In this document: piece by piece, positions 1 through 8,300 of the stretch | Layout: each line of letters opens with the position of its first letter | Position numbering within the stretch: the first letter of the stretch is position 1 | DNA from: a virus | Direction: 5' to 3' (one strand) | Virus record (IMG/VR): IMGVR_UViG_3300040808_003240 | Coordinates: 1 to 20,434 of that record | DNA: 20,434 bases | The notes under the pieces: model-generated | What the model was told of the DNA's origin: nothing | The model's database searches: none | The model's input: the letters and a program-made list of their open reading frames with translations, nothing else | Made by a program: the position numbers and the translations under genes

Positions 1-243
1 CTTGGCTATCTCAGCAAGAGGCTGTTTCCTTTCGAACCAGATGATATACAGTACGAAATTGATTCTTTCTATGAAAATAGACCCGATCTGTTAGCATATG
101 ACCTTTATGGATCAGCCAAACTTTGGTGGGTCTTTATGCATAGGAATATGAACGCAATCACTGATCCTATTTGGGGGTTCACAGCAGGATCTATAATTTA
201 CATACCAAAAAAACCTACACTAGAAAAATACTTAGGAATATAA
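1..243 (+). CDS. 53: Baseplate wedge protein, gp53-like (C-terminal part only)
   Basis: The frame is open from base 1 and gives the last 80 residues of a protein whose start lies left of the window. The visible part contains YENRPDLLAYDLYGSAKLWW followed by a segment ending GFTAGSIIYIPKK. This is a LysM-like pattern: a 'low-numbered step, then W-W' helix followed by a terminal strand with the I-Y-I-P signature. T4-like gp53 wedge proteins and LysM-type baseplate proteins have this arrangement; gp53 helps close the wedge around gp6/gp25 in the T4 baseplate. The position just upstream of the hub/spike genes matches T4 gene order (53 then 5). T4 gp53 is about 196 aa, so a little under half may be visible. 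The next gene starts five bases after the stop. The family call rests on motif and position; another LysM-type tail protein is the main alternative. Confidence 0.72.
   Translation, partial: LGYLSKRLFPFEPDDIQYEIDSFYENRPDLLAYDLYGSAKLWWVFMHRNMNAITDPIWGFTAGSIIYIPKKPTLEKYLGI
234..237 (+). promoter_or_regulatory. Likely ribosome binding site (AGGA) for the 889-aa hub-like gene
   Basis: AGGA lies inside the last codons of the gp53-like gene, 10 bases before the ATG at 248. It supports that ATG as the start of the 889-codon frame. Confidence 0.45.
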
Positions 244-247
244 ACCA

Positions 248-2917
248 ATGGGTCAACAAGGCAAAAGGAATATTTTTGATGACTTGACCAACAAACTGTC
301 CAATGTGTCGATTCCAGACACTGGCACAGGCATTGACCTAGATGCATACAAAAATGAAGCTCTCGGCAAACTGAAAGGTTCTGACTTAGGCAATCTGTTC
401 AAAGGGGATAGTGGGTTAACATCAAATATGACATCTGCTGATGCCTTTAATATCTTTGCCAACAAGATTGCAGGATCGACGGGTGTAGATTTCAAAGCTC
501 TCGGAGACGAGTTTGGAGCAAAAGCACTGCCGTCGGAATCTTCCTTGGATGCCGATTTTTTCAAACAAGCAGTGGACAAAATGAAATCAGTGTCCATCAA
601 GGAAGGAATGGTTTTTGATGACCAGGAAGCCATACAAAAATTCAATGAGATGAGTGATAAGATCGGTGAGATCAGTGCATCCAATGATTTTGGTGCATTC
701 AATAATATGATCAATGAGAACGAAGGCACTATCGGTGTTGACTATGTCGGCGATGCATTTGGCAAACTTCAGAATTTTACCAGCCAGCTGGCGTCAGAGT
801 CCAGTAATGTTGGCATAGACAGTTCGGATAAATTTCCTCGAACAAATGTGCTTCACAACTACGAACCATACAATTATCTGCTTTCATTGTCTTGCCTCAA
901 TGTTGATCAATTCCATAACAACGACCACGATGGTGTTTTAATCGCTAAATCCGGCGGCGGTGGAGGAGCAACGGCAGACGGCCTAGATTACTACATTGAA
1001 AATCTTGTAATAAGGAACACGGTGGCACCCACTGAAATATCAGGCACTGCAACAGCATATCAAATTTTGTTTGATGTCGTGGAACCCTATGGAGTCAAGT
1101 TCATTGATACGCTTATAGCCACAGCGGCACAGCAAGGTTATCTGAATCAATTCAATGCAATATACAATCTAAAAATTGATTTCAAAGGATACAACGATAA
1201 AAATATTGCAACCAACAATATTCCTAATTCTACAAGGAACATACCCATCCATATCTACAATGTTGATATGCAGGTCGATGCAGGAGTCACTACATACAGG
1301 ATTCAGGCGGCACCAGCCCAATATGCGGCATTGAACAATGTCTATAATTTCGTCAGCGAAGATATTAACTGTTACGGCAACACAGTGGGAGAAATCGTCA
1401 ACAGTTTTTTTGAACGATATACAGATGTTCAACTAAGAAAGCAAAAAGATGGTATAGTAATCACTCCGGATGAATACGAATTGATTGCCCCTGGCAGTGA
1501 GGATGTACTGACATCACCTGTTGGGTATGATAAAAATGCATCATCTAATAGGGTAAAAAATATTTCGATACTAAGGTCCGATGGTCCTCCCGGCCAAACT
1601 GGAAGAAAAGTCACCATAGCCAAAGGTTCTAGCATAATAGACTTCATCAACAAAGTAGTGGTTGAAAGTGAATACTATAGAAACAAATTTGATGACAGCA
1701 ACAATTTGGTAGATTTTGACGGCGATGGTTTCACCACAAGTTTGAGACTTTTTACAAAACTGGAAATAAAAAATGTAGACAATGGATCCGGTAGGCCAGC
1801 ATACAAATTAAAATACATCGTGCGGACACAAAGAGTTTCCAAACAACACTTTAATTACAAGAGCAATGAAGATTTGATATCAAACGTCAAAGCATCTAGG
1901 ACCTACGATTACCTTTACACAGGACAGAACAAAGATGTGCTTGATTTTGATATCAATTACAAGTTTGCATATTTCCAACCCATTCCTTATTTCGATGCTT
2001 CGGGCAATGATCCCGACAATGAAAAGTTATCAGGAGAATCTGATGCCAGTAACAGTGACAAATCAAAATCTGCCAGTGGCGCAAGTGGAGGAGTTACAGA
2101 CACCAATGTGATACCGATCAACAACACAATAGGCAAGCTGTTGCCAGATCAACAGGCCAAAGGTTTGGGGATGGCCACAGTGTTTGATCAAATACTGCAA
2201 AATCCAAATGCTGACTTGTTGGTAGCCAACCTCAACATTCTTGGGGATCCATATTGGATAGAACAAAAGTCTGTGTTGGCCAATGATATGTCGGGCAAGT
2301 CGGAGGGTGGATCCAATGTCTACAGCGACAATTCTGTACTGCCAGACGACACAGAAATTTTTATCAGACTGAATTTCAGGGTGCCGTCGGACATCAATGA
2401 TGCAAAGGGACTGTTCAATATTGATAATGCGGCGTTTTTCAAGGGCATATATAAAGTATTCTTGTGCGAATCAAGGTTTGAGGGTGGAATTTTTATGCAG
2501 AATCTACAAATGATACGGATGAAAGCACAAGGCATAGACTATGAAAAATACAAACCCTATTCAAAAGCAGGAATGAGCAACAAGAAAGCACTAGACGGTC
2601 CAACCGTGCCTAATGTTTGGCCTGAATTTTCGGTAGAGTTTGGCGACACGGAAGGTCCGGTCAAAGATGTGTCGGAAAAAACTTTAAACCAGGCCCCTGA
2701 TAAACATCCACTGTTGAAAAACAATGAAAACTACAACATTTCAGTTAAAAAGAATATTGAAGCACCAACAAAGAAATTCAATGGTCATCCAGTGTTTAGA
2801 GAGAAAAACATCAGCACCACAGACAATGTCGAGGTCCACCCATTCTCCAACAGCAACACCACCAATTCTTCCCCGAGGAACGATAGTAGATTGCCTTTCC
2901 TGAGAGGTAATAGATAA
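248..2917 (+). CDS. Large putative baseplate hub structural protein (889 aa)
   Basis: I do not recognise this protein with certainty. Residues 1-195 are polar and probably helical or repetitive, with many Asp-Leu/Phe-Asn-Lys segments and no signal peptide. A structured core begins near residue 201 (LHNYEPYNYLLSLSCLN) and runs to about 575, with a short poly-Gly loop near residue 235. It includes ASRTYDYLYTGQNKDVLDF near residue 550, a type of motif I associate with tail-hub proteins. At residues 489-494 there is a D-F-D-G-D-G calcium-loop-like motif. A Ser/Lys/Gly-rich linker follows near 590-620, then a second domain, and the last 100 residues are Pro/Asn-rich and probably extended. Its place directly before the gp5-like spike gene, with a TAATG overlap, suggests a hub partner of the spike, as gp27 is in T4. 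It is more than twice the length of T4 gp27 (391 aa), so extra domains or a fusion are likely. The hub role is inference. Confidence 0.6.
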   Translation: MGQQGKRNIFDDLTNKLSNVSIPDTGTGIDLDAYKNEALGKLKGSDLGNLFKGDSGLTSNMTSADAFNIFANKIAGSTGVDFKALGDEFGAKALPSESSLDADFFKQAVDKMKSVSIKEGMVFDDQEAIQKFNEMSDKIGEISASNDFGAFNNMINENEGTIGVDYVGDAFGKLQNFTSQLASESSNVGIDSSDKFPRTNVLHNYEPYNYLLSLSCLNVDQFHNNDHDGVLIAKSGGGGGATADGLDYYIENLVIRNTVAPTEISGTATAYQILFDVVEPYGVKFIDTLIATAAQQGYLNQFNAIYNLKIDFKGYNDKNIATNNIPNSTRNIPIHIYNVDMQVDAGVTTYRIQAAPAQYAALNNVYNFVSEDINCYGNTVGEIVNSFFERYTDVQLRKQKDGIVITPDEYELIAPGSEDVLTSPVGYDKNASSNRVKNISILRSDGPPGQTGRKVTIAKGSSIIDFINKVVVESEYYRNKFDDSNNLVDFDGDGFTTSLRLFTKLEIKNVDNGSGRPAYKLKYIVRTQRVSKQHFNYKSNEDLISNVKASRTYDYLYTGQNKDVLDFDINYKFAYFQPIPYFDASGNDPDNEKLSGESDASNSDKSKSASGASGGVTDTNVIPINNTIGKLLPDQQAKGLGMATVFDQILQNPNADLLVANLNILGDPYWIEQKSVLANDMSGKSEGGSNVYSDNSVLPDDTEIFIRLNFRVPSDINDAKGLFNIDNAAFFKGIYKVFLCESRFEGGIFMQNLQMIRMKAQGIDYEKYKPYSKAGMSNKKALDGPTVPNVWPEFSVEFGDTEGPVKDVSEKTLNQAPDKHPLLKNNENYNISVKKNIEAPTKKFNGHPVFREKNISTTDNVEVHPFSNSNTTNSSPRNDSRLPFLRGNR
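1712..1747 (+). other. EF-hand-like calcium loop in the hub-like protein
   Basis: Residues 489-494 read D-F-D-G-D-G, matching positions 1, 3, 5 and 6 of an EF-hand/dockerin-type loop (DxDxDG). The twelfth position is Arg rather than Asp/Glu, so this is an incomplete or divergent loop. It could bind Ca2+ or simply be an acidic turn. Confidence 0.35.
2904..2907 (+). promoter_or_regulatory. Ribosome binding site (GAGG) for the spike gene
   Basis: GAGG sits 9 bases upstream of the ATG at 2917, inside the last codons of the hub-like gene. It gives the overlapping TAATG start its own initiation signal, alongside likely coupling to upstream translation. Confidence 0.55.
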
Positions 2918-4524
2918 TGGCCGAAGTGAGAAGAGGTGGAGGTGCACCAGGTGACCAAAGCTTTGAGCAAAGAATAAAACAGTTTCCCGGACCATACATA
3001 GCATACATAAAAAATTCAGCCGACGTGCTTAGGATGGGCAGATTGGATGTATGGATTCCTGAACTGCATGGACCATTTGACGAGTCTGCTCTGTCTCCAT
3101 TGGCACAGACAGTGACCGTGAGATACTGTTCGCCATTCGCTGGCCAGACTCCGCTGTCAGACACCAACAAAAAAGTTGGATATGCAAACACACAAAAATC
3201 ATACGGTTTTTGGATGGTACCACCGGACATTGACACAGCCGTTTTAGTGATATTTGCTAATGGTGATAGGAATAATGGATTTTGGATAGGATGTGTTCCT
3301 GAACCATATATGAACCATATGACTCCGGGCAAAGCTGTTAATCCCATTGATGAAAGATATGTAGGTGACAACGATCATAATGCCAAATACAAGAATGAAT
3401 TAAATCTCAAAAGAGTTCCGGTTGCTGAAGGCAATAGAAAGGCATTGGCAGACAATGACAGACCGGTGCAACAAAACACCAACTATGACGATGACATAGC
3501 CATATTCACAAGACCGGTAAATCCATATGACGCAGATTCATTGATTGCCCAAGGATTGGAATCTGATGACATCAGAGGATTAACATCAGCATCCGCAAGG
3601 AGAGAAACACCGTCACAGGTGTTTGGTATATCAACACCAGGACCGATAGACTTTGAAGGGCAACAGACATCTGCCAGAGAATCCATCAATAGACACGGAA
3701 GAATCATTAGCGGCGGCGGACCAGCGCCGGGTAATACAATAGCTAAAGTGGCCCATTCTCGATTGGGAGGACACACATTTGTGATGGATGACGGAACGCC
3801 GGCCAAAAAAGTAAACAACACCATAACGGAAGCCATTAAAGATGAACTCATAAGATTGAGAACTAGGAGTGGTGCACAACTGCTGTTGCACAACACAGAA
3901 GGATTAGTGTACATCACAAACACAGATGGAACTTCATGGATAGAATTTTCAAAAGACGGCAAGATTGATATCTATGCCAAAGACAGTGTGTCTGTGAGAA
4001 CAGAAGCAGATTTTAATTTTGTAGCAGACAGAGATGTCAACATCGAAGCAGGAAGAAACATCAATTTGACTGCACTCGGAACCAACAACGACGAAGCAGG
4101 GTTAGTAAACAGTTTTCCAAACGCCGACACAGGTAGGGTATCTGTGCAGGGTAAAAACATTGATATTTTTGCTTTAGTGAATCTTGATCAAAAAGCAAAT
4201 AGTGATTTTAGATTGTACGCAAACAACGGATTGATCGAAGTAAACACTGATGTGAAAACTTATGCCGGCAACGACTTTCTGGTAAACACAGGCAACGAAA
4301 TACATATGAACACTTCAGGAAAAGTTGCATCAGGTGTGGTCGGTTCAGACGTAATTACGGAAAAAACTTATTTCACAAACAAAGGTGCACACAGGAATTT
4401 ATCAACAACCAAAAGGGTGCCTACTGCCGAACCTTATGCAGAACACGAAAACAAAAGACGTGATAGGACCACAGCACAAAAAACTGATGTTGAGACCTAT
4501 CTGGATGAAAGAGAGATCACTTAA
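2917..4524 (+). CDS. 5: gp5-like baseplate central spike protein, without lysozyme domain
   Basis: This 535-aa protein has the plan of the gp5/VgrG-type spike. Residues about 20-135 form an OB-fold-type segment (PGPYIAYIKNSADVLRMGRL, then later FWMVPPDIDTAVLVIF and GFWIGCVPEPY). A polar linker covers about 140-270. From about residue 281 (SRLGGHTFVMDDG) there is the usual entry to a triple-stranded beta-helix, followed by short alternating strands such as GKIDIYAKDSVSVRTEAD and DVNIEAGRNINLTA. Near residue 501 there is RVPTAEPYAEHEN, a Pro-rich box I recall from T4-like spikes, then a charged tail. T4 gp5 (575 aa) carries a lysozyme domain between OB-fold and helix; here the linker is too short and shows no such domain. 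The protein should trimerise as the membrane-piercing spike below the tail tube and carry the PAAR protein on its tip. It overlaps both neighbours by one base. Confidence 0.86.
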   Translation: MAEVRRGGGAPGDQSFEQRIKQFPGPYIAYIKNSADVLRMGRLDVWIPELHGPFDESALSPLAQTVTVRYCSPFAGQTPLSDTNKKVGYANTQKSYGFWMVPPDIDTAVLVIFANGDRNNGFWIGCVPEPYMNHMTPGKAVNPIDERYVGDNDHNAKYKNELNLKRVPVAEGNRKALADNDRPVQQNTNYDDDIAIFTRPVNPYDADSLIAQGLESDDIRGLTSASARRETPSQVFGISTPGPIDFEGQQTSARESINRHGRIISGGGPAPGNTIAKVAHSRLGGHTFVMDDGTPAKKVNNTITEAIKDELIRLRTRSGAQLLLHNTEGLVYITNTDGTSWIEFSKDGKIDIYAKDSVSVRTEADFNFVADRDVNIEAGRNINLTALGTNNDEAGLVNSFPNADTGRVSVQGKNIDIFALVNLDQKANSDFRLYANNGLIEVNTDVKTYAGNDFLVNTGNEIHMNTSGKVASGVVGSDVITEKTYFTNKGAHRNLSTTKRVPTAEPYAEHENKRRDRTTAQKTDVETYLDEREIT

Positions 4525-4826
4525 TGCCTGCTGTGGTTAGGATAGGAGATTCGTTGAGCACTGGTCATACCTGTGCGGCAACCACAACTCTAGGTGGTGC
4601 CAACCAATCATCAGTGTATGCTAACGGAATACTTGTGGCAGTAGTAGGTGCACCCACAGTGTCACACCCATTTCCACCTGCGCCGGCCTGTGCTCCGCAC
4701 GTTGCTTATCTTAATGTTGGATCCACCACGGTATATGTTGAGGGAATAGCATTGGGAAGAATAGGTGACTCGGCTGATGCAGGAGCAATGACAAGTGGAT
4801 CTCCCACGGTTTTTGCAGGAGGTTAA
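4524..4826 (+). CDS. PAAR-domain spike tip protein (gp5.4-like)
   Basis: This 100-aa protein is a complete PAAR domain: an N-terminal MPAVVRIGDSLSTGHTC, a central hydrophobic strand (YANGILVAVVGAPTVSH), a Pro-rich loop with Cys and His, and a closing GIALGRIGDSADAG repeat of the opening motif. Candidate metal ligands are His15, Cys17, His48, Cys56 and His59; PAAR tips usually hold one metal ion through three His and one Cys, and which four are used here cannot be read from sequence. The family caps the beta-helix of gp5/VgrG spikes with a sharp cone. T4 gp5.4 has about the same size and sits just after gene 5, as here. The ATG overlaps the stop of the spike gene (TAATG), which fits one tip per spike trimer being made from the same message. 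Confidence 0.92.
   Translation: MPAVVRIGDSLSTGHTCAATTTLGGANQSSVYANGILVAVVGAPTVSHPFPPAPACAPHVAYLNVGSTTVYVEGIALGRIGDSADAGAMTSGSPTVFAGG
4817..4822 (+). promoter_or_regulatory. AGGAGG element upstream of gene 25
   Basis: A perfect AGGAGG lies in the last codons of the PAAR gene. The space to the gene 25 ATG is 13 bases, longer than usual for a Shine-Dalgarno site, so it may work less well than its sequence suggests. It also encodes the C-terminal Ala-Gly-Gly of the PAAR protein. Confidence 0.45.
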
Positions 4827-4835
4827 ATATAGAAA

Positions 4836-5264
4836 ATGGCAATAATAACAAACAACACTACACAGAGTCAAATATTCAAAGGATTCACCACGCAGAATGG
4901 AGAATTTTCGTCGACCAAAATTTATGATATAGCACTGGTCAAACAGGATTTACTCAATCATTTCAACATCCGCAAAGGTGAAAAGTTAGAAAATCCGGAG
5001 TTTGGCACCAATATATGGCAGTATCTGTTTGATCCGTTGGATGTAGACACAAAAAATGCCATTATCAGCGATGTCGAAGCAGTGGGTAATTATGATCCCC
5101 GTGTGCAAATAGATCAAATAGAAGTGCAGGAATATGAACACGGTGTCCAGGTTACTATGACACTAATTTACATAGGATATGGTATATCAGAACAAGTCAA
5201 TCTTTTGTTTGATCAAAACCAAGGATTGCTCTCAGGAGCATCAACATTAACACCAACCGGATAA
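4836..5264 (+). CDS. 25: Baseplate wedge protein gp25 (sheath-initiator type)
   Basis: The 142-aa protein fits the gp25/TssE family in length (T4 gp25 is 132 aa) and motifs: an amphipathic IYDIALVKQDLLNHFNIRKG, the turn ENPEFGTNIWQYLFDPL, and NYDPRV at residues 85-90. The last corresponds to the family's EPR core motif, with Glu replaced by Asp (Asp87-Pro88-Arg89). In T4 and in type VI secretion this protein joins the gp6/TssF-type wedge core to the first ring of sheath subunits, so it templates sheath assembly. In T4, gene 25 lies in another cluster; here it sits between the spike tip and gp6, next to the protein it binds. A short tail of Ser/Thr/Pro ends the protein. The ATG at 4836 follows the PAAR stop by nine bases. 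Confidence 0.92.
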   Translation: MAIITNNTTQSQIFKGFTTQNGEFSSTKIYDIALVKQDLLNHFNIRKGEKLENPEFGTNIWQYLFDPLDVDTKNAIISDVEAVGNYDPRVQIDQIEVQEYEHGVQVTMTLIYIGYGISEQVNLLFDQNQGLLSGASTLTPTG

Positions 5265-5303
5265 AATTAAGTGCGTACTTTTTTTTATCTATAAATATTA
5301 ACG
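5265..5303 (+). other. Longest intergenic gap, between genes 25 and 6
   Basis: This 39-base A+T-rich gap holds a T run (5279-5286) and the late-promoter octamer. AAGT and ACTT around GCGT could pair as a four-base stem just before the T run, which is too weak to call a terminator. No recognisable Shine-Dalgarno sequence precedes the gp6 ATG. Confidence 0.6.
5290..5297 (+). promoter_or_regulatory. T4-type late promoter (TATAAATA)
   Basis: The octamer TATAAATA is identical to the T4 late-promoter consensus recognised by RNA polymerase carrying gp55, and it lies in the only sizeable intergenic gap of the window. I noticed no other exact copy on either strand. T4 late transcripts begin a few bases downstream of the octamer, so transcription should start at about 5302-5304, directly at the gp6 ATG (5304). 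That would give a nearly leaderless gp6 message. It would supply extra mRNA for gp6 and the giant gene downstream. Confidence 0.65.
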
Positions 5304-8300
5304 ATGGCTGTAGACAATAGACAAAATACACTTTTAGCAACAACAGTTTGGCAAAAACTGTACAGAACTTTTAGCCAAACCAATTTCAAAGCTTATGATT
5401 TCGACACGATTAGAAGAACGTTAATTGACTATCTTCAAGTAAACTATGCAGAGTCTTTTAATGATTTTATTGATTCTTCAGAGTTCGTTGCACTCATTGA
5501 TTTGATTGCATATGTTGGTCAATCCATTTCTTACAGAGTAGATCTTAATGCTAGAGAGAACTTTATTGATCTTGCTGAAAGAAAAGAATCTGTGCTAAGA
5601 TTGGCAAGATTGATATCCTTTCAGCCAAAAAGAAATATTCCAGCATCTGGTTATCTTAAAATCAATTCAATCTCAACCACAGAGACAGTGTTTGATGCAA
5701 ACGGTCAAAATCTTGCCAACACACCAATTTTATGGAATGACCTTACAAATGATAACTGGCAAGAGCAATTCACAGCTGTATTGAATGCATCTTTGCCCAA
5801 AGAACAATTTATTGGAAAGCCACAAGCTAAAGACACCATAGGAGGCACTCCTACCGAACTATATAGATTTAATTCTACAAACTTAGACACACCCATCTAT
5901 CAATTCACAAGGAACATTAATGGAGTGAATATGCCTTTTGAAATTGCTCCAGTCAGTTTTTTAAACGAAAAGTTCTTGTATGAGGAAGCACCAGTACCTG
6001 GAAACGCTCTTTCATTCATATATAAAAATGACTCACAAGGATTTGGATCTAGAAACACAGGATACTTTTTAAAGTTTGTTCAAGGTGCAATTTCACAACA
6101 AAATTTTACAGTCACTCAACCAGCACCTAACACAAAAGTTACTATTACATCCAACAACATTAACAACAATGATGTCTGGTTGTTCAAATTAGATTCGAGC
6201 GGAGTAATCACAGAGCGTTGGACAAAAGTTCCTGCTATTACAGGTAACAATGTAATTTACAATTCATTGGCAAACAATGTTAACAATCAGTTTTCAGTTG
6301 TAACAAAAACCAATGATCAAATTGATCTAGTTTTCAGTGATGGCGTGTATGGCACTTTACCAAAAGGCACTTTTCAATGTGTGTTTAGAAAAAGTAATGG
6401 ACTTACATATCAGATTCAGCCTAGCGACTTAACAAATGTTTCGATTGAGGTGGAATATTTAGGAAGATCGGGTCAGGTCAACACACTTACATTGAATGCG
6501 TCATTGCAAAATACTGTGACAAATGCACAGGCGTCACAATCTTTGAATCAAATTAAAACTTTAGCACCACAATCATATTACACTAACAATAGAATGATTA
6601 CTGCTGAAGATTATCAAATTACTCCATTGATTGAAAATCCATCTATCGCAAAAGCAAAATCCCAATTAAGGATTAGTTCAGGTATCTCAAGATTTTTAGA
6701 TATTGTTGATCCTACAGGAGTGTATTCACAAACAGATATTTTTGCGGATGACGGTATATTATACAGAGATGAAAAAGATCAAACATTTGATTTTCAATTT
6801 ACAACCAGAGATGATGTTCAACAGGTTATCAATACCACTTTGAGCAATGTGTTTGTAAATGATGATTTCAGACAATTTTATTATAGAAAATTTCCAAGAC
6901 AATCTGGTGGAACAGACAGAACTTGGAACCAAAGCACACAAGCTACAAACAACTGCACAGGTTACTTTAAGGACACCGACCCGCTAAGTGTTGGAACACA
7001 GACAACATCCAACTTAAGATATATCACAAAAGACTCTTTAGTAAAATTTACTGCTCCAAGTGGTTACCACTTTATGGATAATGGCACACTTATGGCAGGC
7101 GCGGCAGGACATCCAGGATCCAAAGATTCAATTTGGTGTAAAGTAGTTTCGATTGAAGGTGATGGTTCAAATGGAGGTCAAGGTAATCTTGGCGACGGCA
7201 CAGGTCCTGTGGTACTTAATGATTTAGTGCCAAGCACTGCAATACTAAGCGAAATTATTCCTGAGTTTGTTGATAGTATCAGCACCACACTTGCAACCAC
7301 TATCATAGACAATGTGGTAGCTTACAAAAACTTTGGATTAACATATGATCCTGCTGAGAGAACTTGGTCAGTGATTGCAGAAGACAATCTAAGTAGTGGC
7401 GATTTTAGTCTTGAAAACCAAGGCGATACTAGTAACTCTCAATTGGATGCATCATGGTTGGTTAAATTTTCAACCAACGGTGTTAGCTACACAGTAACAT
7501 ACAGATCAACCAAATATATTTTCCACTCATACAATAGAAATAAATTTTATTTTGATGAATCTGTGAAAATATTTGATCCTGAAACAGGTAAAACTATTAA
7601 AGATAAAATTAGGATTCTCAAAACAAATACCGGACCGGATCTATCAGCAATTTTGAATTATAACTATGATTGGCAAATTTACAAAAACGTGCCAGGCGAA
7701 GATGGATATAATGATACTAGAAAAGTTCAGGTTGGATTCTTTGACAGCGACGACGATGGAGTTGTTGACAACCCAGACTTATTCGAACTAGTTGTAGATC
7801 CATTGCAACAGGTAGGATACAAATATGTGTTTTTCAAAGACGTTACAAGAAATGGCATTACAGACAAAGATCCAGTGTTGAACTCAGAATTTGTGGTAAC
7901 TGATTTAGAGTCAAGCATATCTGATTACACCATTTACAGCGATTCGCAAAAATTCTATTTTTACAGCACAAACACTTTTAAACAGTACAGTACCACAACT
8001 GGTGTGCTTACGACAGTTACAGGATATTCAGCATACCGTGGTAGAGATAATCTTCTTTATCAATACAAACACGGAGCACCTAGAACTAGACGAATAGATC
8101 CAGCGGTGTCTAACATCGTGGACATTTATGTAATGACTAAAAGTTATGACAATGAATTAAGAAATTGGTTAAGGAAAAATCAATCAGGAACTAAACCAAG
8201 TGCTCCAACCATAAATGATCTCAACAATCAATATGGTATTTCATTGGATAATGTAAAAAGTATATCAGACCAAGTGATATTCAATCCTGGTCAATATAAA

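Noticed and set aside
950-970. Frameshift or slippage site at the poly-Gly codons of the hub-like gene
   Set aside because: The run mixes GGC, GGT and GGA codons and the frame continues normally on both sides, so it is simply a Gly-rich loop.
2811-3371. Minus-strand frame of 186 codons across the hub/spike junction
   Set aside because: It overlaps two clear structural genes and the OB-fold coding region, and its product has no recognisable motif.
3320-3720. Lysozyme domain hidden in the gp5 linker
   Set aside because: The stretch is polar, rich in Asn/Asp and lacks any Glu-centred glycosidase pattern or the length of about 170 residues seen in T4 gp5.
5269-5286. Rho-independent terminator before gp6
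   Set aside because: The possible stem is only AAGT/ACTT with a GCGT loop, and the T run overlaps it. It is too weak to stop transcription and is better explained as A+T-rich promoter surroundings.
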